From the NCBI GenBank assembly GCA_902786275.1, contig CADACC010000009.1:1-58537 (forward strand): a stretch of DNA of 58,537 bases, given 5' to 3'. This document shows, in pieces, positions 51,934 through 58,537 of the stretch. Both the position numbers and the translations under genes were made by a program. The stretch is from an uncultured Erysipelotrichaceae bacterium. GTDB lineage: Bacteria; Bacillota_I; Bacilli_A; RF39; UBA660. Under the pieces are notes generated by a model. The model worked only from the letters and a program-made list of their open reading frames with translations. It was not told the origin of the DNA and did no database searches. Position 1 is the first letter of the stretch. Every line of letters begins with the position of its first letter.

Positions 51934-53429
51934 TATCTATATAGTTGCATTGGGTTAAATGGTTGACCACCTTGATATGGCATTCCGTGGAAGGCAGCAA
52001 AGTGTAAGTGTACACCTGTTGCACGTCCTGTATCTCCCATTCCACCAAGTACTTGACCTTTTTTAACCGTTTGACCAGCACTAACGCTAATTACATCCAT
52101 GTGAGCATACTGAGTATAAATATTATTATCATGCTTTATTACAACATAGTTTCCTAAGCTCCATCCACTACCAGATCCTCTTGTTGCTGTTACAACGACA
52201 CCATCACCAGCAGCATATATTGGTGATCTTCTTGGAAGCCATGCTATATCAAGTGCAGCATGAAGTTTACCCCAACGCCATGCATAGTTACTTGTAATCT
52301 TATAACCACTGTTTGTTGGCCATGCCCATGTTCCACCAGTATCAATAAAGTTACCAGATATAGAACCGTAATTAACCTTTTTACCTTTAGTTGTAATTTG
52401 ATTAACTTTTTCTCTTAATACTTCTTTTTTAAGTACATTAGCTGCACCAGGTTCGCCATTAACAGATTTATATGTTTCTGTGAATCGTGTAATACCATTA
52501 ACACCTTGTTGTGTTACTTTTGAATATCCATATGGTTTCTTTTCATCATATACAGTTTGTTTTTCAAAATATTGTTCAACATCTTCAACTACGTACATTT
52601 CAGTTACAAGTGAAAGTTGTGGATTGATAAGTGCTATAGATACATTATCACCAATAGTAAGCAAACTATTTTCATCACGATATTTTGGGTTAGCTATTAA
52701 GAATTCTTCTGGGTTTAACTTATGATTTTCTGAAATCTTAGGTATTGTATCACCAGTTTTAATAGTATATTCTTCTTGTTTAATATCACTACCAAAAAGT
52801 AAATATTGGCTTAACTGTGTTGCATCTGTATAAATTTTTTCTTTAACACTAATATTATCTTCTTTAATAGTTATATTTTCACTAAAATACATTTTTTGAA
52901 TTATTTTACCTACATCTTTTATTTCAGGTTGTGTATTATTTAAATAATTATTATATGCATCTTTACCAATAAATGAATATACGAATCTTTTAATAGCTTC
53001 ATTAAAAACTTTCTTGTTTAATACATGAATTACAATATCATCAGGAACTTTACCAGTTTCTTCATCTTTTTCTGTTTTATGAATTGTAATCGTATATCCT
53101 TTTATTGTAAAATCGTCTTCTTTTTCAATTTGATTATATATTTCATCAACATCATTTACCATATCTTCATAGGTATATGATTTAACAATATCAAATCCAT
53201 TTGGTGGATAAACATTTTTAACGTTATATTTTTTCTTTATTTCTTTTTGTCTTTCATTAATTAAGTCATATAAGTCTTCATCATTAGCAATCATACCAAT
53301 TTTATTACCATTTAGATAAACTTGATATACTTCTTTCGCTTTTGAATAATTTTTATTAGCAAAACTTACCAAAAATATACTTACAGATAATATAAGAATG
53401 ACTAAAATTGAAATTATTTTATTCTTCAT
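51933..53429 (-). CDS. Membrane-anchored M23 peptidase with LysM and G5-like domains
   Basis: A 498-residue cell-wall hydrolase. N-terminal membrane anchor or uncleaved signal (about 3-25), a long unrecognised extracellular region (26-215), a LysM domain (about 222-266: YTIKTGDTIPKISENHKLNPEE), a G5-like beta domain (about 280-350), and a C-terminal M23 domain (about 375-498) with zinc residues in HAALDIA and GVHLHFA. ATG 53429 is 8 bases after AGGTGG, within which a GTG opens the longest frame. Probably remodels peptidoglycan; at its 3' end it joins walJ-rlmH. Confidence 0.9.
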   Translation of the reverse strand: MKNKIISILVILILSVSIFLVSFANKNYSKAKEVYQVYLNGNKIGMIANDEDLYDLINERQKEIKKKYNVKNVYPPNGFDIVKSYTYEDMVNDVDEIYNQIEKEDDFTIKGYTITIHKTEKDEETGKVPDDIVIHVLNKKVFNEAIKRFVYSFIGKDAYNNYLNNTQPEIKDVGKIIQKMYFSENITIKEDNISVKEKIYTDATQLSQYLLFGSDIKQEEYTIKTGDTIPKISENHKLNPEEFLIANPKYRDENSLLTIGDNVSIALINPQLSLVTEMYVVEDVEQYFEKQTVYDEKKPYGYSKVTQQGVNGITRFTETYKSVNGEPGAANVLKKEVLREKVNQITTKGKKVNYGSISGNFIDTGGTWAWPTNSGYKITSNYAWRWGKLHAALDIAWLPRRSPIYAAGDGVVVTATRGSGSGWSLGNYVVIKHDNNIYTQYAHMDVISVSAGQTVKKGQVLGGMGDTGRATGVHLHFAAFHGMPYQGGQPFNPMQLYR

Positions 53430-53445
53430 AAAAAATACCACCTAA

Positions 53446-54661
53446 TTATCCTTCGTTATTTGTGTGAACTACATTTCTAAAATTACTCATATTAAGTTCA
53501 AATAATAAATCAATCTTTCCTGTTGCACCTTTTCTATGTTTTGCAATAATTAAATCAACCGGAACAATTGTTTCCTTAATATCTTTTTTAGTATCATAGT
53601 AATCTTTTCTATTAATAAATAGAACCATATCGGCGTCTTGTTCTAGTGAACCAGATTCACGTAAATCTGCAAGCATTGGTTGAGAATTTTCTCTTTTTTC
53701 AGCATTACGTGAAAGCTGAGCTAATGCTATTACTGGAACATTTAGCTCTAAAGCCATTGTTTTAAGAGAACGAGATATCTCGGAAACCTCAACTTGTCTT
53801 GATTCAGTTCTTTTACCACCAGATGTTACAAGTTGTAAATAGTCGATTACAACTAAACCTAATCCTTTTTCAGAATTAGCTAATCTACGACATTTTGCTC
53901 TAATCTCAGATGCTGTTATACCAGCATTATCTTCAATATATATATTTGTATCGGCAAGCTGACTCATAGCTTCGTTATATCTTTTCCAATCATTACTTTG
54001 TAGTTGTCCAGTTTGAAGTTTATATGAATCAATTTGTCCAACAGCAGATATCATTCTATTAACAAGCATTTCAGCTGACATTTCTAAGTTGAATATAGCT
54101 ATTGCTTTATCTGTTGTCATTGCAGCATTGGTTGCGATATTTAATGCAAATGAAGTTTTACCCATACCAGGACGAGCGGCTAAGATAATCATTTCACCAC
54201 CATGAAGTCCAGCAGTATGTCTGTCTAAATCATAAAACCCTGTTTCAAGTCCTGTAACAGTTCTTTTATTTTGTGCTAGTATCATATGCGTCACTTGCAA
54301 TACTTGTTGCAGTATCAATTAAATTACGTCTAACATAATTATCTTTTACTATTTGCATGTAATACTCTAGATTAGATGCTATAGCAACAGAATCTATTAC
54401 ATCAGATAAATAATCTATTCCACCAGATGCACTAAGTTTTTTCTTTTTTTCTAAGTCATCTGATACTGTTGTAATATCAATGGCTATTTTATTTTTATGT
54501 AAGTCACAAACAGATTCAAAAATAGTACGGTTTTTTTCATCAAAAAACATTTCAGGTAATAGTTCTTCACAAACTTTATCTAAAGCATATTCATTTAAAA
54601 AACATATACCTAAAACACTCATCTCAGCATCTAGGTTTTGTGGTAATTTACGTTGTGCCAT
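53446..54661 (-). pseudogene. dnaB: Replicative DNA helicase, broken by an internal deletion and frameshift
   Basis: The first frame (54661 to the TAA at 54266) has the N-terminal helicase domain, from RKLPQNLDAEMSVLG to SIASDAYDTST. The second frame picks up near 54282 at QNKRTVTGLETGFYDLD and continues through Walker A ARPGMGKTS, Walker B VVIDYLQLV, SQLSRNAEKR-type and RESGSLEQDAD motifs to the stop at 53446. The linker of about 40-47 residues that joins the domains in Bacillus DnaC is missing and the frame changes. Total coding length is about 405 codons against roughly 450. The junction contains ATATGATACTAG. It is a real lesion or an assembly error; DnaB is normally essential. A perfect AGGAGG precedes the start. 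Confidence 0.9.
54276..54287 (-). repeat. 12-mer at the dnaB junction, shared with pheT
   Basis: Minus strand reads ATATGATACTAG and is followed by CAC; the pheT copy at 12376-12387 is followed by AAC. It lies just at the break between the dnaB frames. Confidence 0.7.
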
Positions 54662-54670
54662 AAAAACCTC

Positions 54671-55117
54671 CTATTTTGAAAGTATTACTTTAATTTCAAA
54701 TTTTACTTTCTTGTGTAATTCAATTTCAACAATATGTGTTCCTAAAACATCTAAATTTGTTGATGTTTTTATTTTCTTTTTATCTATATCAAAACCAAGT
54801 TTTTTTAATTCTTCTGATATTTGTTTTGTAGAAACTGTACCAAAAACTTGATCTTCTTTTCCTGTTTTTACTTTAAATTTTAATTCTTTGTTTTCTAATT
54901 TTTTCTTTATTTCATTTAAACTAGCAACAAGCTTGTCTTCATCATCATTTCTCTTTTGTATTTGTTTATCTAAAACACTTTTACTTTTTTCTGTATATGG
55001 TACTGCTAAACCATTTTTAATTAAAAAATTGTTTGCATAACCATCAGATACATTAATTATGTCATCTTTTTTTCCTTGTTTTTTTACATCTTGAAGTAGT
55101 ATTACTTTCATAAACAT
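54671..55117 (-). CDS. rplI: 50S ribosomal protein L9
   Basis: A 148-residue protein binding near the L1 stalk. The N-terminal domain [26 protein letters not shown]-type motif (from the second Met) and long central helix to the C-terminal domain ([19 protein letters not shown]) are typical. The longest frame adds MF before MKVIL; the ATG two codons in is equally likely. Located ten bases before dnaB, as usual. Confidence 0.98.
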   Translation of the reverse strand: MFMKVILLQDVKKQGKKDDIINVSDGYANNFLIKNGLAVPYTEKSKSVLDKQIQKRNDDEDKLVASLNEIKKKLENKELKFKVKTGKEDQVFGTVSTKQISEELKKLGFDIDKKKIKTSTNLDVLGTHIVEIELHKKVKFEIKVILSK

Positions 55118-55175
55118 ACCTCCTTAATTTGTATAAATTATTATATCATAAATATACTTAAAAGTACTAATCTAA

Positions 55176-55601
55176 TTAGCTATCTTTGCGTTTCGAAGAT
55201 TTTCTACTTTCGTTTTCTGCTAACGCTTTTCTTGACTTTTCCTTAAGAACAGAAATTTCTTCACTAAACTCATCATAGAATGGTCTTCTAGATGCATTTA
55301 TTCGTGAAAACATATCATTCCACTCATCATATAAGCATTTATCAAATTTTTCTATATCATGAAGAATTTCATGGCTGATATTTCCAAGTATTGCAGCATT
55401 ATCAAGTGTTACTTTATCACTTTCATTTTTTTCTCTTAAAGTAGACGCTCTTACAATATGATGAACAGTCGGAGTATTATACTCATCAAATTCTGCACCC
55501 ATAAAGTCGTAACATTTATTTTTTAATAAGTTCCCTTCTGGATAAAAATACTTTGATAATTCATTTAATATCTTCTTATTATGTTTTGAATCATTTCCCA
55601 T
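55176..55601 (-). CDS. Hypothetical protein with HNH-like motif
   Basis: A 141-residue soluble protein. The middle holds PTVHHIVRAST, then LDNAAILGNISHEILHDIE: the order His-His, Asn and later His resembles the metal finger of HNH nucleases (ββα). The CxxC zinc pairs of many HNH proteins are absent. The C-terminus is very charged (KSSKRKDS). It may be a small nuclease or an inactive relative. It lies between the zinc-ribbon protein gene and rplI, where other Firmicutes often have gdpP (yybT). Confidence 0.5.
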   Translation of the reverse strand: MGNDSKHNKKILNELSKYFYPEGNLLKNKCYDFMGAEFDEYNTPTVHHIVRASTLREKNESDKVTLDNAAILGNISHEILHDIEKFDKCLYDEWNDMFSRINASRRPFYDEFSEEISVLKEKSRKALAENESRKSSKRKDS

Positions 55602-55660
55602 ATCTCATAGTGCCTCACAATCTAGTTATTTGCAAATGTTATTATAACAAATATACGTTA

Positions 55661-55685
55661 AAAAAACTACTCATAAGAGTAGTTT
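55661..55685 (-). terminator. Rho-independent terminator after the zinc-ribbon gene
   Basis: Minus-strand AAACTACTC pairs with GAGTAGTTT around a four-base loop, followed by TTTT. Its stem is nearly the same as that of the rpsR terminator 620 bases away. Confidence 0.87.
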
Positions 55686-55689
55686 AATA

Positions 55690-56241
55690 TTAATCATCAT
55701 CATTTTCTTTCTTCTTAAATATGTAACCTATAACTATAAGTATTATGCCAATTAAACTAAGTACTATAGTAATAGGAAGAAATGATTCATTTGTATAAAA
55801 AACAAAAATCGTATCAGATATACTCAATGAGCTTGATGATAGGGCTCCAAAAATTGCTGCAACCATAAAAAATAGAAAGCTCATTGCTAAAGGAGCAAAT
55901 AAAATACTTCCACCTATATGAATAAATAGTTTGCTTTTAGAAATAATTCTTTTGGATTTTATTTCTACTTTATCATGAGTAGACTCTAATCCACAATTTG
56001 GACAAATAGAATTTTTACTTTTTAATTTTGCATTACATTTAGGACAATAATATTCCTTCTTTGAAACCATTAAAAATAGTATATATATCATTACAGCAAG
56101 ATATATAAACGATTTAACAAAATATACAAAATCAGTAAAATCACCGTTTATTAATGAATCAAGAAAAACTATACCTAAAAAAGTAATGATAATTATGGAA
56201 ACAACTTTATGTCTTTTTATAAAATCAGCAACTTTTTGCAT
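55690..56241 (-). CDS. Hypothetical membrane protein with zinc ribbon
   Basis: A 183-residue protein with hydrophobic helices at about 13-30, 39-60, 108-135 and 152-174. Between the second and third lies a zinc ribbon, YYCPKCNAKLKSKNSICPNC (two CPxC pairs), placing it on one face of the membrane. The tail is charged (KKKENDDD). The family is not recognised; such zinc-ribbon membrane proteins are common and poorly understood. It lies between two almost identical terminators. Confidence 0.75.
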   Translation of the reverse strand: MQKVADFIKRHKVVSIIIITFLGIVFLDSLINGDFTDFVYFVKSFIYLAVMIYILFLMVSKKEYYCPKCNAKLKSKNSICPNCGLESTHDKVEIKSKRIISKSKLFIHIGGSILFAPLAMSFLFFMVAAIFGALSSSSLSISDTIFVFYTNESFLPITIVLSLIGIILIVIGYIFKKKENDDD

Positions 56242-56282
56242 TTTATTCGCCTTCTTAAATAATATTATACAATCGATACAAT

Positions 56283-56307
56283 AAAAAAACTACTCTTTTG
56301 AGTAGTT
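56283..56307 (-). terminator. Rho-independent terminator after rpsR
   Basis: Minus-strand AACTACTC pairs with GAGTAGTT around a four-base loop, followed by seven Ts. Ends the rpsF-ssb-rpsR unit. Confidence 0.88.
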
Positions 56308-56317
56308 ATTATTATTA

Positions 56318-56533
56318 TTATTTTACGTATGGAATTAATGCCATGAAACGTGCATATTTAATTTGTTGAGCAATATGTCTTTGATGTTTAGCACAAGCAC
56401 CTGTCATACGACGAGGCATAATCTTACCTTTTTCAGTAATATATTTGCTTATGATTTGAACATCTTTATAATCAACATCTTTGCCAGCACACATTTGACA
56501 AATTCTTTTTTTCTTACGATAAAATTCAGCCAT
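56318..56533 (-). CDS. rpsR: 30S ribosomal protein S18
   Basis: A 71-residue protein that dimerises with S6 on the platform. RRMTGACAKHQRHIAQQIKYARFMALIPYV is the classic C-terminal region. The N-terminus has a CxxC-like pair (KKRICQMCAGK), indicating the zinc-binding (C+) form. Third gene of rpsF-ssb-rpsR. Confidence 0.98.
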   Translation of the reverse strand: MAEFYRKKKRICQMCAGKDVDYKDVQIISKYITEKGKIMPRRMTGACAKHQRHIAQQIKYARFMALIPYVK

Positions 56534-56549
56534 GTTTATTCCTCCTTAA

Positions 56550-56999
56550 TTAAAATGGTAAATCGTCATCTGTTAAAGTGACTTCATCACCAAAGTCTTT
56601 AAATGGATCTTCTGATGTTTCATTAACTTCAACATCATTTTCCATATTTTGTGGAGCAGAACTATTTTGATTTGAACTATCTCCACGTGATCCTAGGAAT
56701 GAAACATTATCACATACTATATCAGTTGAGTAACGTCTAGTACCATCTTGAGCTTCATAGTTATTAGTTTGAAGTCTACCTTCAACTGCTACTTGAGTTC
56801 CTTTATGACAGTATCTAGCAATATTTTCAGCTTGTTTTCTCCAAGCTACACATCTAAAGAAATCAGTTTCTCTTTCACCATTTTGATTAGTGAAATTTCT
56901 TGATACAGCAATGTTAAATGTAGTTGTAGCAACACCATTTGGTGTAGTTCTCATTTCAGGATCTTGTGATAATCTTCCGATTAAAATTACTTTATTCAT
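56550..56999 (-). CDS. ssb: Single-stranded DNA-binding protein
   Basis: A 149-residue OB-fold protein coating single-stranded DNA in replication and repair. MNKVILIGRLSQDPEMRTTPNG starts the OB fold (to about 105), then a Gln/Asn-rich linker and the acidic tip ending DDDLPF that binds partner proteins. Between rpsF and rpsR as usual. Confidence 0.98.
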   Translation of the reverse strand: MNKVILIGRLSQDPEMRTTPNGVATTTFNIAVSRNFTNQNGERETDFFRCVAWRKQAENIARYCHKGTQVAVEGRLQTNNYEAQDGTRRYSTDIVCDNVSFLGSRGDSSNQNSSAPQNMENDVEVNETSEDPFKDFGDEVTLTDDDLPF

Positions 57000-57004
57000 A
57001 TATC

Positions 57005-57304
57005 TTACTCCTCATCTAATTTAATGATTAAATGTCTTAAAACTCTTTCATCAAGTAGAGCTTTACGATTGAATTCAGATACAGCTTCATGAGTTGCTTC
57101 AACTTGCATTACAAAGTAATATCCATTGATTTCTTTTTTTATTGGGTAAGCTAACTTCTTTTCTCCAAGTTCTTTAAATTCAACAACTTTAGATTTGTTG
57201 TCAGTAATAATAGCTTTCATAGCATCAGCTGTTGCAGCTACTTCAGAACTTTCTTGAGTTGCTTTAGCAATAAACATAATTTCGTATTTATTCATTTCTC
57301 GCAC
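57005..57304 (-). CDS. rpsF: 30S ribosomal protein S6
   Basis: A 99-residue protein that forms a complex with S18. The longest frame begins MREMNKYEIMFI; ATG at 57295 (MNKYEIMF, three codons in) is the start most like homologues and has the AAGGAGG site at correct spacing, but both lie close. First gene of rpsF-ssb-rpsR, behind a leader likely bound by S6:S18. Confidence 0.98.
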   Translation of the reverse strand: MREMNKYEIMFIAKATQESSEVAATADAMKAIITDNKSKVVEFKELGEKKLAYPIKKEINGYYFVMQVEATHEAVSEFNRKALLDERVLRHLIIKLDEE

Positions 57305-57342
57305 CTCCTTATGGTCATTCGGCTTCCTAACGAAGCAAGGAG
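57305..57342 (-). promoter_or_regulatory. S6:S18 leader element (autoregulation of rpsF-ssb-rpsR)
   Basis: On the minus strand CTCCTT (57337-57342) pairs with the rpsF Shine-Dalgarno AAGGAG (57305-57310). Between them a hairpin GCTTC-GTTAG-GAAGC (57322-57336) is followed by CCGAATGACC. This layout matches the known leader that binds the S6:S18 complex through its CCG bulge. Protein binding should mask the ribosome-binding site. Confidence 0.8.
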
Positions 57343-57363
57343 TAAATTAATTACTCGCTATGT

Positions 57364-57392
57364 AGTATAACAAAAAATAGAATTTAAGTAAA
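57364..57392 (-). promoter_or_regulatory. Sigma-A promoter of rpsF-ssb-rpsR
   Basis: On the minus strand TTTACT (57387-57392) is followed after 17 bases by TATACT (57364-57369). It lies just upstream of the S6:S18 leader. Confidence 0.6.
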
Positions 57393-57417
57393 CAATTTAT
57401 TTATATTTTTTTCTGAT

Positions 57418-57428
57418 TTTGCTATAAT
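57418..57428 (+). promoter_or_regulatory. Extended -10 promoter of the PIG-L gene
   Basis: TTTTGCTATAAT carries a perfect -10 hexamer (57423-57428) with the extended TGn element. A -35 box is weak. It lies 30 bases before the plus-strand gene at 57459. Confidence 0.55.
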
Positions 57429-57458
57429 TTATACATGAATAATAAAGGAGTATCAACC

Positions 57459-58537
57459 ATGAAAAAAATATTATTATTAATTTTACTTTTAATTCCATTT
57501 AATGTATATGCAGAAGAAGCTAAGAATTTATCAAAAGGTGCTGCATACACAATAAACAATTCGCCAACTTATAAATATAATGATGATAACATTAAAACAT
57601 ATAATACTTTATCTAAAGAAAAAGAATTAAGAATAACTTCTAGCGATAAAATATCACATGTTTATATCATTTATGAATTATCAAGTAAAGCTGGCACCTT
57701 AAAAACTGATAATGAAGAAATATCACTTGGAACTAATGGATATTTACATGAATATCAAGAATTAACAGTTCCATCTAATACTCTTACATTAACATATAAT
57801 GAAGATGTTAAAATAAATGAAATAAAAATATATGGTGAAGGTGATATCCCAAAAGATGTTCAAAAATGGACAACCGAGGATAAAACAGATTTAATGATTT
57901 TCTCAACACATGCAGATGATGAACAATTATTTTTTGCAGGTGTTATGCCTACTTATATAAATCAAGGTAAAAAAGTACATGTAGTTTATTTAGCAAGACA
58001 TGATATTGGGTCATATTATAATCCAAGTAGAATGCATGAACAACTAAACGGTTTATGGACGCTTGGTGTAACTGACTATCCAACATTTGGTTTAATACCT
58101 GATGCCTTTTCTGAAGGAAATAATAGTTTAGCAACTGCCGAAGCTCAAATTAAGCAGGCTGGTTTTACAACAGATGATATTATAAAATTTGATGTTACTG
58201 AAATTAGAAAATATAAACCTAAAGTTGTTTTAGGCCATGATGTTGAAGGCGAATATGGACATGGACAACATAAACTTAATACATCAACATTAAAACAAGC
58301 AATTGAAAAATCAAAAGATTCAAATTACATAATCGAAGGATTAGAAGCTTATGATGTTCCAAAAGTATACTTACATTTATATGACTTAGATAATAAAACT
58401 GTTCTTGATTATGATGTGCCTTTAGAAAAATATGATGAAAAAACTGCTTATCAGGTATCTAAAGAAGGATACAAAATGCACTTATCTCAGCAATATACTT
58501 GGTTTACAAATTGGTTAAACGGAAAGAATAACTCATA
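57459..58537 (+). CDS. Secreted PIG-L family deacetylase (reaches the window edge)
   Basis: A likely N-acetyl-sugar deacetylase. Signal peptide 1-18 (ending VYA), a beta-rich N-terminal domain (about 20-130) with no assigned family, then the PIG-L/LmbE catalytic domain. Its metal motif is HADDE at 151-155 with the later His region EYGHGQHK near 265-272. Family members remove acetyl groups from N-acetylglucosamine-type substrates; a role in surface glycan or wall processing is inferred. The ATG follows AAAGGAG. The last two window bases are TA, so the frame may end exactly there or continue. Confidence 0.9.
   Translation, partial: MKKILLLILLLIPFNVYAEEAKNLSKGAAYTINNSPTYKYNDDNIKTYNTLSKEKELRITSSDKISHVYIIYELSSKAGTLKTDNEEISLGTNGYLHEYQELTVPSNTLTLTYNEDVKINEIKIYGEGDIPKDVQKWTTEDKTDLMIFSTHADDEQLFFAGVMPTYINQGKKVHVVYLARHDIGSYYNPSRMHEQLNGLWTLGVTDYPTFGLIPDAFSEGNNSLATAEAQIKQAGFTTDDIIKFDVTEIRKYKPKVVLGHDVEGEYGHGQHKLNTSTLKQAIEKSKDSNYIIEGLEAYDVPKVYLHLYDLDNKTVLDYDVPLEKYDEKTAYQVSKEGYKMHLSQQYTWFTNWLNGKNNS

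Noticed and set aside
54266-54290. Programmed ribosomal frameshifting in dnaB
   Set aside because: No slippery heptamer or downstream structure is seen, and the conserved linker is missing, which frameshifting would not restore.
54266-54318. DnaB C-terminal part as a separate gene starting MILQQVL
   Set aside because: The opening residues of this frame are out-of-frame translation of the N-terminal domain; there is no ribosome-binding site, so the split comes from the frame break.

Overview
The window is about 58.5 kb of very AT-rich bacterial chromosome from a low-GC Firmicutes lineage (class Bacilli). UGG encodes Trp and I see no sign that UGA is read as Trp, so the standard bacterial code applies. 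Several traits recall Mollicutes-like, host-associated Bacilli such as RF39 (an inference, not a classification): strong AT bias, short intergenic spaces, no rpmD in the spc operon, no rapZ beside yvcK-whiA and no gdpP-like gene before rplI. Yet it keeps wall-growth genes (ftsEX with M23 hydrolases, lgt) and two sporulation markers, a full-length Spo0A and the spore-coat protein GerQ. This suggests an endospore former or a recent descendant of one.

Layout. 1-11 kb (minus): partial uvrB, an unknown 498-aa protein, a large surface protein with an InlB-type repeat, cysS with a YugP-type membrane protease, lgt and uvrA. 11.1-12.3 kb (plus): a membrane-anchored Asn/Thr-rich protein. 12.3-15.8 kb (minus): pheS-pheT behind a Phe T-box leader; pheT is broken twice. 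15.8-19.8 kb: rubrerythrin, a small acidic protein, a long coiled-coil protein and an unknown pair. 19.9-34.2 kb (minus): the S10, spc and alpha ribosomal clusters as one run from rpsJ to rplQ, including secY, adk, map, infA and rpoA. 34.2-42.6 kb (minus): lower glycolysis (gpmI, tpiA, pgk, gapA), a TGS-domain nucleoside kinase, spo0A and a degenerate transglutaminase-like protein. 42.7-48.9 kb: a ClpP protease (plus), then whiA, yvcK, an M23 hydrolase, ftsX, ftsE and a YitT protein (minus). 49-50 kb (plus): gerQ and a LemA-type gene. 50-57.3 kb (minus): ung, rlmH, walJ, a LysM-M23 peptidase, dnaB (broken), rplI, two unknown genes, then rpsR, ssb and rpsF behind an S6:S18 leader. 57.4 kb to the end (plus): a secreted PIG-L deacetylase.

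The most unusual signal is three internal deletions with frameshifts in two normally essential genes: two in pheT and one in dnaB. One pheT junction and the dnaB junction carry the same 12-mer, ATATGATACTAG on the coding strand, which I did not notice elsewhere in the window. This could be an assembly artefact or a real shared process; it deserves a read-level check.

I see no tRNA, rRNA, CRISPR array, insertion sequence or replication origin. No gene-free stretch exceeds 300 bases; the longest, about 260 bases at 15595-15852, is the pheS T-box leader. Start codons were chosen mainly by Shine-Dalgarno spacing, so several genes begin a few codons inside the longest reading frame.
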